A stretch of DNA of 64,000 nt from Microbulbifer sp. ALW1. GTDB lineage: Bacteria > Pseudomonadota > Gammaproteobacteria > Pseudomonadales > Cellvibrionaceae. Both the position numbers and the translations under genes were made by a program. The notes beneath the pieces were generated by a model. The model was given only the letters and a program-made list of their open reading frames with translations, did no database searches and was not told where the DNA came from. This document shows positions 27,727 through 34,610 of the stretch, in pieces (positions within the stretch are counted from its first letter, which is position 1; every line of letters starts with the position of its first letter). Where the stretch lies: the NCBI RefSeq assembly GCF_009903625.1, contig NZ_CP047569.1:3776001-3840000 (forward strand). Direction: 5' to 3'.

Positions 27727-27999
27727 GTTTTCACTAGAGAACCTACAAGTGCGGTTCTCATAGTTATAAGAGCCACCCTGGTCTAGACATCTATCTACTT
27801 GCATAAACTCCGAATTCATTAAGATAACTATAATCCCGTTTGCTATAGCAATAACACCGCAAGAAAATGCAGGAGCACCAGTAATGTAGTGACTCTCTCT
27901 ACTTAACGGGAAAAGACTTCTCTTGATTTTCCTAGTAAGGCACCATCTTAGCCCTACTAAGATCATACCTACCCCGACAATCAATGCCCACCAGCTCAT
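27721..27999 (-). CDS. cassette 12: two-helix membrane protein
   Basis: A 92-residue protein starting MSWWALIVGVGMILVGLRWC. The first helix is followed by a basic loop (TRKIKRS) and a second helix (FSCGVIAIANGIIVILM), then a short C-terminal tail with two cysteines (DRCLDQGG, RTCRF) probably outside the cytoplasm. TAA in the R'' box. Not recognised. Confidence 0.62.
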   Translation of the reverse strand: MSWWALIVGVGMILVGLRWCLTRKIKRSLFPLSRESHYITGAPAFSCGVIAIANGIIVILMNSEFMQVDRCLDQGGSYNYENRTCRFSSENL

Positions 28000-28023
28000 T
28001 TCTTTCTCCGGTTTCGTCAGGAC

Positions 28024-28168
28024 TTGTAACGCCGCCAGCAGGGGCAGCTTACCTTGTGCACATTTTGCGCGATAATGGGAGCGCAGCGACCCGCGCAACA
28101 TGTGCACAAGGTAAGCTGTCCCGCGGAGGGCCGTAGGCCCGGAGCTTTACTGCCTGGCATTGTTATAT
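28024..28168 (-). repeat. attC of cassette 11 (145 bp)
   Basis: R'' ATATAAC at 28162-28168, R' GTTACAA at 28024-28030. Main subfamily. Confidence 0.92.
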
Positions 28169-28170
28169 GC

Positions 28171-28608
28171 CTACTCCTCCAGCAGCGCATCAAGCTTTTT
28201 CTTGGCGAAATGTTGCAGTAATTTTTGCCCGCCCTCAAATACTACTTTAAATGGCGCGTCTTTGAACTCTGACTTTAGCTTCTCTAAGACTTCTTTATTT
28301 TCTAAGGAGCAAGCAAAATCATGGCCTAGTTGGGTTAAGCGAATTGGGATACAGCTTACATAGGCCATGCCGTCCAAGCTTTCGTTCATACCTATGTCGG
28401 ATATTGTGTATACAGAACCAGATTTGGAAGCGATCAGCCGATTATCAATAGCAATTTGAATATGAAACACAAACTTTTCATTGAACTGATTTGGCTCGCC
28501 TTCAACTCGAACCCCATGTTATTCGAAATCTGGAACTTCTATATGAGCTGAGGGAGCCTCAAGAAAGACGTTTACGATTTTTGCTAAATATTCTAGATCT
28601 ATTCTCAT
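28171..28608 (-). pseudogene. cassette 11: DUF2513-like gene broken by an in-frame TAA
   Basis: The first 29 codons (MRIDLEYLAKIVNVFLE... to VPDFE) end at a TAA (28519-28521). The same frame continues HGVRVEGEPNQFNEKF and on to SLDGMAYVSCIPIRLTQLGH and LEKLKSEFKDAPFKVV, resembling the winged-helix DUF2513 family. Total 145 codons plus stop with a single lesion. A shorter product could start at a GTG at 28470. Probably a recent nonsense mutation; a sequencing error is also possible. Confidence 0.75.
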
Positions 28609-28623
28609 TGCTCTGACTCTGGC

Positions 28624-28767
28624 ATATAACGCCGCCAGCAGGGGCAGCTTGCCTTGTGCGCGGTTTGCGCAAAAATGGGAGCGAAGCGACCTGCGCAAAA
28701 CGTGCATAAGGTAAGCTGTCCCGCGGAGGGCCGAAGGCCCGGAGCAAACTGCCTGGCCTTGTTAGCG
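28624..28767 (-). repeat. attC of cassette 10 (144 bp)
   Basis: R'' CGCTAAC at 28761-28767, R' GTTATAT at 28624-28630. Main subfamily. Confidence 0.92.
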
Positions 28768-29127
28768 TCACTTGATCCTTACAAACTCAGCTTCAGGGAA
28801 GAACTTAACTGCAGCTTTTGCTATGCCTTCTGGGTTCACCCCACCATGTGACAAATCAACAACGCCTTTGTTTTTAAAAAATAGGCTAACGATACCCGCA
28901 TACTGGATAGTGGCCACACTCCCTTTCTTCACATAAAGAATTTTTGGCTTGAATGGCCACGATCCGAGTGAAGCAGTTATTTCAATTTTATCTCCGACAT
29001 CCCGAAATACTCGATTTTCTATGTTCTCGTACTTTTTGCTGCTTAGTTTTGAATTCAGGTAAGGTCCCAAGAATCCAATGAGTCCAAAAGCCACAATATT
29101 TATGATGATTTCCAATCTAATTACCAC
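28768..29127 (-). CDS. cassette 10: membrane-anchored protein of unknown function
   Basis: A 119-residue protein with an N-terminal helix (IIINIVAFGLIGFLGPYL) and a soluble beta-rich domain (DKIEITASLGSWPFKP, KGSVATIQYAGIVSLFF). The C-terminus GIAKAAVKFFPEAEFVRIK looks like a helix plus strand. The general plan resembles cassette 23. Not recognised. Confidence 0.62.
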   Translation of the reverse strand: MVIRLEIIINIVAFGLIGFLGPYLNSKLSSKKYENIENRVFRDVGDKIEITASLGSWPFKPKILYVKKGSVATIQYAGIVSLFFKNKGVVDLSHGGVNPEGIAKAAVKFFPEAEFVRIK

Positions 29128-29131
29128 TGAT

Positions 29132-29275
29132 CGCTAACGCCGCCAGCAGGGGCAGCTTACCTTGTGCGCATTTTGCGCGAAAATGGGAGCACAGCGACCA
29201 GCGCAAAAGGTGCACAAGGTAAGCTGTCCCGCGAAGGGCCGAAGACCCGTAGCATACTGCCTGGCTTTGTTAGCG
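29132..29275 (-). repeat. attC of cassette 9 (144 bp)
   Basis: R'' CGCTAAC at 29269-29275, R' GTTAGCG at 29132-29138. Main subfamily. Confidence 0.92.
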
Positions 29276-29278
29276 GGT

Positions 29279-29683
29279 TCACGCACTGAGCGCCAGTAGC
29301 AGCACAGCAGTGGCTCCGAATTGCGAGAGCTTGTACATTCCGCGATCAATTCTCTCGATGATGGTTGAATTTTTATAGCTTTGTATTCCCCAGCCTCCCC
29401 GACCCAGTGACGCAGTAAGCGCGATAAATACGGCTGTTATTCTCAGCTGAAATTTGGTGTCAAATTCCATCCCACGGAAAGAGATCAAATACCAGATTAT
29501 CAAAGATAGGAAAATAAATATTTGAGCAACTGAAACCCAAAAATTCTTTCTCAGAATATCAACTCTATCCTCGAAGCTACTTCTATCTTGTAGTTCTTCA
29601 AACCATCTTGAACCGAGAGCAAAGAACATTGGCTTTGAAAGGTAAACAACTATCCCAAGTATAAAAACCTTAATTCTTTCCAT
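29279..29683 (-). CDS. cassette 9: membrane protein of unknown function
   Basis: A 134-residue protein. A weak N-terminal helix (VFILGIVVYLSKPMFFALG) is followed by an amphipathic stretch, a strong helix (VSVAQIFIFLSLIIWYLISF), a further one (LRITAVFIALTASLG) and a C-terminal hydrophobic end (FGATAVLLLALSA). Not recognised. Confidence 0.62.
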   Translation of the reverse strand: MERIKVFILGIVVYLSKPMFFALGSRWFEELQDRSSFEDRVDILRKNFWVSVAQIFIFLSLIIWYLISFRGMEFDTKFQLRITAVFIALTASLGRGGWGIQSYKNSTIIERIDRGMYKLSQFGATAVLLLALSA

Positions 29684-29699
29684 GCAATTCTCGATTAAC

Positions 29700-29843
29700 C
29701 GCTAACGCCGCCAGCAGGGGCAGCTTACCTTGTGCGCTTTTTGCGCGAAAATGGGAGCACAGCGACCTGCGCAAAATGTGCACAAGGTAAGCTGTCCCGC
29801 GGAGGGCCGAAGGCCCGTAGCATACTGCCTGGCTTTGTTATGC
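29700..29843 (-). repeat. attC of cassette 8 (144 bp)
   Basis: R'' GCATAAC at 29837-29843, R' GTTAGCG at 29700-29706. Main subfamily. Confidence 0.92.
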
Positions 29844-30296
29844 GTGCCTAAGCTGCCGGAGATCACGGAAGCCGACAAAGACAAAAAATAGACTTAGTAG
29901 ACCACCCACTCCAGGGTACACAACACTACCAGATAAAGTTTGAAACTTACTCAATACGTTAACGTTACCGATATTCAGGGAAACCAATTGGTTGGTACCG
30001 TCGAATGCTTGATAGTAGCTAAATACTACCTCAGAGCCCTTAACTAGTGATCTAGAAACATCTTCACTCCAGAAGCCCGAATACCGGAATTGCTCACCAC
30101 CAACAGATACCAACAAAGTGTCGCTACCTTTACCACCGGACCTCAGCAACACTCTCTGAACTACTCCATGGGCTGATTCTATTTCTTTAGATGAAGGAAG
30201 GTCTGCTAACACATAAATACTCAATGATAGAAACAATGCGCCAACGAGAATTGCAGCCCACCCAAAGAAACTTGAAGGATTATCTAGTCGTTCCAT
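29838..30296 (-). CDS. cassette 8: two-helix membrane protein, DUF3592-like
   Basis: A 152-residue protein starting MERLDNPSSFFGWAAI. A first helix near 12-33, a central domain of strands (HGVVQRVLLRSGGKGSDTLL, GSEVVFSYY) and a last helix (GVGGLLSLFFVFVGFRDL). This order resembles DUF3592 proteins, a tentative call. TAA in the R'' box (RQLRHA end). Confidence 0.62.
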   Translation of the reverse strand: MERLDNPSSFFGWAAILVGALFLSLSIYVLADLPSSKEIESAHGVVQRVLLRSGGKGSDTLLVSVGGEQFRYSGFWSEDVSRSLVKGSEVVFSYYQAFDGTNQLVSLNIGNVNVLSKFQTLSGSVVYPGVGGLLSLFFVFVGFRDLRQLRHA

Positions 30297-30305
30297 TATT
30301 CTTAC

Positions 30306-30450
30306 GCATAACGCCGCCAGCAGGGGCAGCTTACCTTGTACGCATATTGCGCGAAAATGGGAGCGCAGCGAACCGCGCAAAATGTGCACAAGGTAAGCTG
30401 TCCCGCGGAGGGCCGAAGGCCCGGAGCTTTACTGCCTGGCCTTGTTAAAA
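30306..30450 (-). repeat. attC of cassette 7 (145 bp)
   Basis: R'' TTTTAAC at 30444-30450, R' GTTATGC at 30306-30312. Main subfamily. Confidence 0.92.
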
Positions 30451-30458
30451 GTTGTGGG

Positions 30459-30770
30459 CTAGATGCGAAACTGCTTGGTGCCAACACGCTTAAACCTTGA
30501 AAAATATATGGCGGATCCAACAAAGAACCAACCCAACAAAAGCACTGAAAGTGCCGGCAGCCATGAACTTACTGCTAATGAATAGAAAGCCACATATAAA
30601 AATACGCTGCCTACGGCTGCTCCGATTAGCGCAGAAACAAGCCTACCACCGGGCTTTAGCTGAGCACCACATGACTCGCACACTAGCGAGCCACCTAGAA
30701 ATGCAATTCGAGCCTTTACAGTTTTAGTTGCAACTCTAGTATTACAATCGGGGCAATTCAGATGCTTCAT
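30459..30770 (-). CDS. cassette 7: zinc-ribbon membrane protein
   Basis: A 103-residue protein. N-terminal zinc ribbon (LNCPDCNT, VCESCGAQL) followed by two helices (ALIGAAVGSVFLYVAFYSLA and LPALSVLLLGWFFVGSAIYF) and a basic tail. Same plan as cassettes 29 and 34 but clearly different sequence. The ATG is 4 bp from the boundary. Function unknown. Confidence 0.65.
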   Translation of the reverse strand: MKHLNCPDCNTRVATKTVKARIAFLGGSLVCESCGAQLKPGGRLVSALIGAAVGSVFLYVAFYSLAVSSWLPALSVLLLGWFFVGSAIYFSRFKRVGTKQFRI

Positions 30771-30774
30771 AGAC

Positions 30775-30875
30775 TTTTAACGCCGCCATCACAGGCCGGA
30801 GGTGTTTGGCGACTTTTGTGCGAACAGCACAAAAGGTGACAAATGCCGGAGGTCATGTGCATGGCCTTGTTAAGC
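30775..30875 (-). repeat. attC of cassette 6 (101 bp)
   Basis: R'' GCTTAAC at 30869-30875, R' GTTAAAA at 30775-30781. Arms catcacaggccggaggt and gccggaggtcatgtgcatgg; nearly the same site as that of cassette 5. Confidence 0.9.
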
Positions 30876-31098
30876 GAGCACAAAAAATGCCGAAACTTCC
30901 TGTAATGCCAAAACCTGCTAGTGCGATGACTAAATGTTTTTGATGAAAAACAGTATATTTGTTAGGCGATGTGATGAAAAGGCTGAAATAGCCCGATTGA
31001 TGCCCGATGTAGATTCTTACGGAATTTGAACGAGAAAATCCACGCGTCGTGCGCGCGCCGATGTATTGGCCTTGAAAGGTAAGGGAGCTTTTATCAGC
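30876..31098 (+). other. cassette 6 body: no normal gene; two coupled mini-ORFs on the plus strand
   Basis: No ATG-initiated minus-strand frame is seen. On the plus strand an 18-codon ORF (30887-30943, MPKLPVMPKPASAMTKCF) overlaps a 28-codon ORF (30943-31029, starting MKNSIFVRRCDEKAEIA) at TGATG. Both reappear at the same length in cassette 5. A minus-strand frame without ATG stays open through the cassette, but its changes between copies are mostly amino-acid altering. Could equally be an RNA or regulatory cassette. Confidence 0.4.
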
Positions 31099-31199
31099 GC
31101 TTAACGCCGCCATCACAGGCCGGAGGTTTTTGGCGCGCCTTTGTGCGAATGCACAAAGCGTGACAAATGCCGGAGGTCATGTGCATGGCCTTGTTAAGC
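31099..31199 (-). repeat. attC of cassette 5 (101 bp)
   Basis: R'' GCTTAAC at 31193-31199, R' GTTAAGC at 31099-31105. Same family as the cassette 6 site, with small differences in the loop. Confidence 0.9.
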
Positions 31200-31422
31200 G
31201 AGCGCACAAAATGCCGGAACTTCCTGCAATGCCAAAACCTGCTAGTGCGATGACTAAATTTTTTTGATGAAAAACAGTATATTTGTTAGCCGATGTGATG
31301 AAAAGGCTGAAATAGCAGGATCGACGCGCGATATAGATTTGTCCGGAATATGAACGAGAAAATCCACGCGTCGTGCGCGCGCCGATGCATTGGCTTTGAA
31401 AGGTAAGGGAGCTTTTATCAGC
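31200..31422 (+). other. cassette 5 body: tandem near-copy of cassette 6
   Basis: About 90% identical to cassette 6 by eye. The plus-strand mini-ORFs keep length and overlap: 31211-31267 (18 codons, MPELPAMPKPASAMTKFF) and 31267-31353 (28 codons, starting MKNSIFVSRCDEKAEIA). Copies this close in tandem suggest duplication of a cassette or of two neighbouring inserts. Function unknown. Confidence 0.4.
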
Positions 31423-31516
31423 GCTTAACGCTGCTAGCAGGGGCGGCCGACGCGTAGCGTTGGACGTCCAGCCCAACCCCGAAGGGGATGGGCGAGCCTG
31501 CCTAGCCTGGTTATGG
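31423..31516 (-). repeat. attC of cassette 4 (94 bp)
   Basis: R'' CCATAAC at 31510-31516, R' GTTAAGC at 31423-31429. Divergent; arms include gcgtagcgttggacgtcc and cccaaccccgaagggg. Confidence 0.8.
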
Positions 31517-31794
31517 CTGACGCGCTCCGGACCAACTACTAGCACTTTGCCAGCCACGGCTTGGCTGGCCACTGCCCGAAAATTACAAGGAAAGAATATC
31601 GCACTTTCCCCAACCTATTTTTATCTTACCGGCACGCCACAACTCTGCAGCGGACTGCCCTCTTCTATCGAACCCGAGCGAACACTCTAGGAACGAAGCT
31701 GCTTGAATGTGCCATGGCACGAAGCCAAATACTGGACACAAAAACTGTGCGTAAAAGCTTGAGACGCACAGATACTAATTTTTACCGACCGGCA
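31517..31794. other. cassette 4 body: no convincing gene
   Basis: The minus strand holds only very short ATG frames (about 16 codons). A plus-strand frame of 79 codons (31561-31800) would need a TTG start and runs into the attC. The stretch starts with an inverted repeat around ccagccacggcttggctgg. It may carry an RNA, a promoter or a decayed gene. Confidence 0.4.
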
Positions 31795-31911
31795 CCATAA
31801 CGCCGCAATCAGACGCGGCTTACTTTGTGTGCTTTTTGCACGAAAATGGGAGCGCAGCGACCGTGCAAAAAGTGCACAAAGTAAGACGTCGGCTGCATTG
31901 CTTTGTTAAGC
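31795..31911 (-). repeat. attC of cassette 3 (117 bp)
   Basis: R'' GCTTAAC at 31905-31911, R' GTTATGG at 31795-31801. The gccgcaatcagacgcggctta subfamily, as in cassette 23. Confidence 0.9.
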
Positions 31912-32373
31912 GGGGTCTGGCTCCTCACCCTTTTTTAGGAAGTGGTTTACTATTGAAGGACCATATTGATGGTAAAGATCCATAGCCTTACGAGTTACAT
32001 ACCGGACTAGAAAATAGGAAATAATAATCCCTGGAATAATTACCCACCAATTGAAGTTGTATTGGTCCGGGTTTCTGAAAATATGCACTACTGAACCAAG
32101 CCCTAATCCGCCTAGCGCGCCTCCCACCATGAGCGAAAATAGGCCAAGCGCTCCATAGATTGCTCCTGATACCCACCCTATAGCTCCAAACACCACGAAA
32201 AAGGCTAAACCAGCGAGAGCACCAACGGTTCCGCCACCCAAGATATCGGCGAACATTTGGAAAAATGATTTTTTCTCTACACCAAACGTAAGAATTATCT
32301 GAAGGCAGACCCACGTCGATGCACCAAGCACCGAGTACCTTACGATTTTTTCTGCGATTTTCTTTTGGTTCAT
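31906..32373 (-). CDS. cassette 3: glycine-rich membrane protein
   Basis: A 155-residue protein. A first helix (YSVLGASTWVCLQIILTFG), then a long Gly/Ala-rich hydrophobic stretch of roughly 60 residues (ILGGGTVGALAGLAFFVVFG, GAIYGALGLFSLMVGG) and a last helix (WWVIIPGIIISYFLVRYV). Predicted four-helix inner-membrane protein with a hydrophilic C-terminus. TAA in the R'' box (EEPDPA end). Not recognised. Confidence 0.65.
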   Translation of the reverse strand: MNQKKIAEKIVRYSVLGASTWVCLQIILTFGVEKKSFFQMFADILGGGTVGALAGLAFFVVFGAIGWVSGAIYGALGLFSLMVGGALGGLGLGSVVHIFRNPDQYNFNWWVIIPGIIISYFLVRYVTRKAMDLYHQYGPSIVNHFLKKGEEPDPA

Positions 32374-32383
32374 TCTTATACTC

Positions 32384-32500
32384 GCTTAACGCCGCGCTCA
32401 GGGGCGGCTTAATTTGTGTGGTTTATGTGCAAATATGGAGCGAAGCGACTGCACATAAAATGCACAAAGTAAGCCGTCCCTTTGCAGCGCCTTGTTAAGC
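32384..32500 (-). repeat. attC of cassette 2 (117 bp)
   Basis: R'' GCTTAAC at 32494-32500, R' GTTAAGC at 32384-32390. Same subtype as cassette 27, differing at a few positions. Confidence 0.9.
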
Positions 32501-32830
32501 ATTGAATCTTGCTACGATAGATTTACATTCGGACAACGAGATTTCCTTTGCCCACGCTATGGTTTTTTGTATTTCAGGCTCATGCCGCACCAGAGCTTCT
32601 TGAGACCAATACTTTCTAGATGGGCCAATTGGCAAATGATCAGTTTCCGAAGAAATTACAGTGAATGCCAAAAAGTCCTGGTCATTTTCAGGTATACCGA
32701 CCTCAAACCTTAGGGACGCCAACTCAATAGCCCCCTCTAAGTAATGAATAGTGCCATCAAGCATTCCGCTTGCCACTTCCGCAGAGCGCTTACGCTTTTT
32801 CTCGATATACTCTTCGTGGCTCATTTTCAT
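32495..32830 (-). CDS. cassette 2: 111-aa protein, paralogue of cassettes 27 and 35
   Basis: Starts MKMSHEEYIEKKRKR and ends SECKSIVARFNA with TAA in the R'' box. Nearly identical to the cassette 27 product (differences such as DQDFL for DKDFL and SRKYW for SRQYW). Being second from attI, it may be a recent re-insertion and should be among the best-expressed cassettes. Function unknown. Confidence 0.75.
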   Translation of the reverse strand: MKMSHEEYIEKKRKRSAEVASGMLDGTIHYLEGAIELASLRFEVGIPENDQDFLAFTVISSETDHLPIGPSRKYWSQEALVRHEPEIQKTIAWAKEISLSECKSIVARFNA

Positions 32831-32834
32831 GGAT

Positions 32835-32978
32835 GCTTAACGCCGCGAGCAGCGGCAGCTTGCTTTGGGCGCTTTATGCGCGAAAATGGGAGCGAAGCGA
32901 CCTGCGCATAAAGTGCACAAAGTAAGCTGTCCGGTGGAGGCCCGCAGGGCCGGAACGAACTGCCTCGCATTGTTATAA
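32835..32978 (-). repeat. attC of cassette 1 (144 bp)
   Basis: R'' TTATAAC at 32972-32978, R' GTTAAGC at 32835-32841. The gcgagcagcggcagctt variant, shared with cassettes 12 and 35. Confidence 0.92.
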
Positions 32979-32984
32979 ACCGAA

Positions 32985-33203
32985 TTATGCGTGAGATTCG
33001 CCAGCTTTAACCAGATCCCGCTTAAATAGCAAAAATACGACGTAAATAAGGCCAAAAACTGGAACGATAGAAAAGACTCCGCCAAGCACGGCAGCTAGCA
33101 CCGGGGTTTCTGTTTTTCTTCTGCCAAGGTAATAACTAATTACAGCTATTACTACCGCAAAGATGGCGATGAACTGCCCGATAACTGTCAAATTTATATT
33201 CAT
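32985..33203 (-). CDS. cassette 1 (next to attI): two-helix membrane protein
   Basis: A 72-residue protein starting MNINLTVIGQFIAIFAVV. A first helix, a short basic loop (LGRRKTETPV) and a second helix (VFGLIYVVFLLF) that ends in a charged tail (KRDLVKAGESHA). Unlike most cassettes it has a 37-bp leader with a GGGAGG ribosome site. Position next to attI suggests the latest insertion and strongest expression. Not recognised. Confidence 0.68.
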   Translation of the reverse strand: MNINLTVIGQFIAIFAVVIAVISYYLGRRKTETPVLAAVLGGVFSIVPVFGLIYVVFLLFKRDLVKAGESHA

Positions 33204-33550
33204 AGGAGTACTCCCTCCCTCTCGTTACTTGGGTTTATAACAGTTAATTAGTAGGCGAGGTGCGCGGTTCCCCTCTGCCTCATATCTTTTTGATTCTTTG
33301 ACGCAAGAATGCCCCGCAGCCCTTGAAGCGTCAAGATTTCCGACGATTCCTCCAAATCACACCCCAGGAGTAATCGATCGGCCTGCCCACTATCCCAACA
33401 TTTCGGACGCCACCTAGCCTTTTGAAAAATAAGAATAAATTTAAAATTTACAATCAAGCCACTAGTTATGGGGCAGTGTAATCACTTGTAATTGGCAAAA
33501 CCCGAGAACTGTGCAAAATACTGTATAGATAACCAGCCAAGGAAGTGCTG
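33204..33550 (-). other. attI site and leader region between intI and the first cassette
   Basis: The recombination core GTTATAAA (33234-33241, minus strand) marks the attI/cassette 1 joint, cut expected between 33241 and 33240. Upstream to 33550 there is no convincing gene (one 69-codon minus frame at 33248-33457 has no support). A possible cassette promoter on the minus strand is TTGACG (33334-33329) with CATTCT (33311-33306) 17 bp on, but the -10 is weak. An A+T-rich run lies at 33421-33455. Confidence 0.65.
33521..33536 (+). promoter_or_regulatory. LexA box upstream of intI
   Basis: CTGTATAGATAACCAG, which is CTG-N10-CAG, the LexA operator pattern. It ends 14 bp before the intI ATG. SOS control of integron integrases by LexA is established in Vibrio and class 1 integrons. 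Confidence 0.82.
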
Positions 33551-34537
33551 ATGGAAGACTTGCCTCGCCCTATTCCAAACCCGCCTGTGCGCTTTATGGA
33601 TCGCTTGCGTGCATTTATGCGCACCAAACGACTGGCTTATCGGACGGAAGATAGCTATTGCCGATGGATTCGGGACTTTATTCGGTATCACGGTATGCAA
33701 AGGCCCGAAGGCCTGACGACAAGGCACATCGACCAATGGCTATCGCATCTGGTCTGCGATCGTTCGGTGTCGGTGAGTACTCAGAAAGTGGCGTTGAACG
33801 CTGTGGTATTCCTCTACCGGCAGTTTTTGCAGCTGGATATGGATACACTTCAGTTTCAGCGTGCCTTAAAAGGGCGGAGGTTACCTGAGGTATTCAGCCA
33901 TGAGGAGGCGACAAAGGTCTTGTCATTGATGACCGGCCCGGCGTTGCTCGCGGCATCCTTGATGTATGGCTCCGGGTTACGTGTCATGGAGGCGGCCCGA
34001 CTTCGGGTGCGCGATCTGGACTTCGAGCGGCGATCGTTGATTGTCCGTGAATCCAAAGGGGATAAGTGGCGTAATACCCTGTTGCCTGAGTCATTAATTG
34101 GTTCGTTAAAGTCTCAAGTGGATCTGGCCATCGCGCTACACCGCCGTGACTGTGAGGAGGGTTTCGGGGCTATCTATGTCCCGGGAAGACAATCAGTCAC
34201 GAACCGGGAGCCCGGTACTGAATGGCTATTTTTATTTCCGGCACCAGATCGCGCTTTGTGCCCGATTACCCGGGTGGTACGCCGGCACCATATGCGGGAA
34301 CAACAGATACGTCGCGCGGTGCGCAGAGCGATTAGGCAGGCAGGTATTCCCAAACGGGCCAGCTGTCATACGTTCCGCCATTCTTTTGCAACCAATCTAC
34401 TTATGGCGGGAACCAGTATTCGGAATATTCAGGAGCTGTTAGGCCACAGTGATGTGAATACCACCATGATTTATACCCACGTGGTGGGCAAGCACAAAGA
34501 TAATGTGATCAGTCCTCTCGACCGCTCCAATAAGTAG
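33551..34537 (+). CDS. intI: integron integrase (tyrosine recombinase)
   Basis: A 328-residue protein; start ATG at 33551 chosen because aagga lies at the right distance (a GTG frame starts at 33545). The N-terminal SAM-like domain is FMRTKRLAYRTEDSYCRWIR. The catalytic set is Arg in YGSGLR (~144), His and Arg in HTFRHSFATNLL (~273, 276), His in LLGHSD (~299) and Tyr in MIYTHV (~308). The segment ITRVVRRHHMREQQIRRAV fits the integron-specific insert that binds extrahelical attC bases. It faces away from the cassettes and looks intact, so the integron is probably functional. Confidence 0.97.
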   Translation: MEDLPRPIPNPPVRFMDRLRAFMRTKRLAYRTEDSYCRWIRDFIRYHGMQRPEGLTTRHIDQWLSHLVCDRSVSVSTQKVALNAVVFLYRQFLQLDMDTLQFQRALKGRRLPEVFSHEEATKVLSLMTGPALLAASLMYGSGLRVMEAARLRVRDLDFERRSLIVRESKGDKWRNTLLPESLIGSLKSQVDLAIALHRRDCEEGFGAIYVPGRQSVTNREPGTEWLFLFPAPDRALCPITRVVRRHHMREQQIRRAVRRAIRQAGIPKRASCHTFRHSFATNLLMAGTSIRNIQELLGHSDVNTTMIYTHVVGKHKDNVISPLDRSNK

Positions 34538-34575
34538 TGAACAGTTCTTCGTGGGCGGGTAATTATATAGAGGAG

Positions 34576-34606
34576 AAAAAAGGCCCGCGATCGCGGGCCT
34601 TTTTTG
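34576..34606. terminator. bidirectional terminator between intI and the M49-like gene
   Basis: Self-complementary aggcccgcgatcgcgggcct (34581-34600) with an A run on the left and a T run on the right, so it can stop transcripts from intI (+) and from the convergent lipoprotein gene (-). Confidence 0.9.
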
Positions 34607-34610
34607 CGGG

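Noticed and set aside
31177..31572. 131-codon minus-strand frame over cassettes 4 and 5
   Set aside because: It crosses two cassettes and an attC, has no start codon inside cassette 5, and differences between the tandem copies are mostly amino-acid changing.
31561..31800. 79-codon plus-strand frame in cassette 4
   Set aside because: Needs a TTG start, runs into the attC core, and resembles no known family.
33248..33457. 69-codon minus-strand frame in the attI region
   Set aside because: No ribosome site, odd composition, and it lies over the expected attI and promoter; treated as non-coding.
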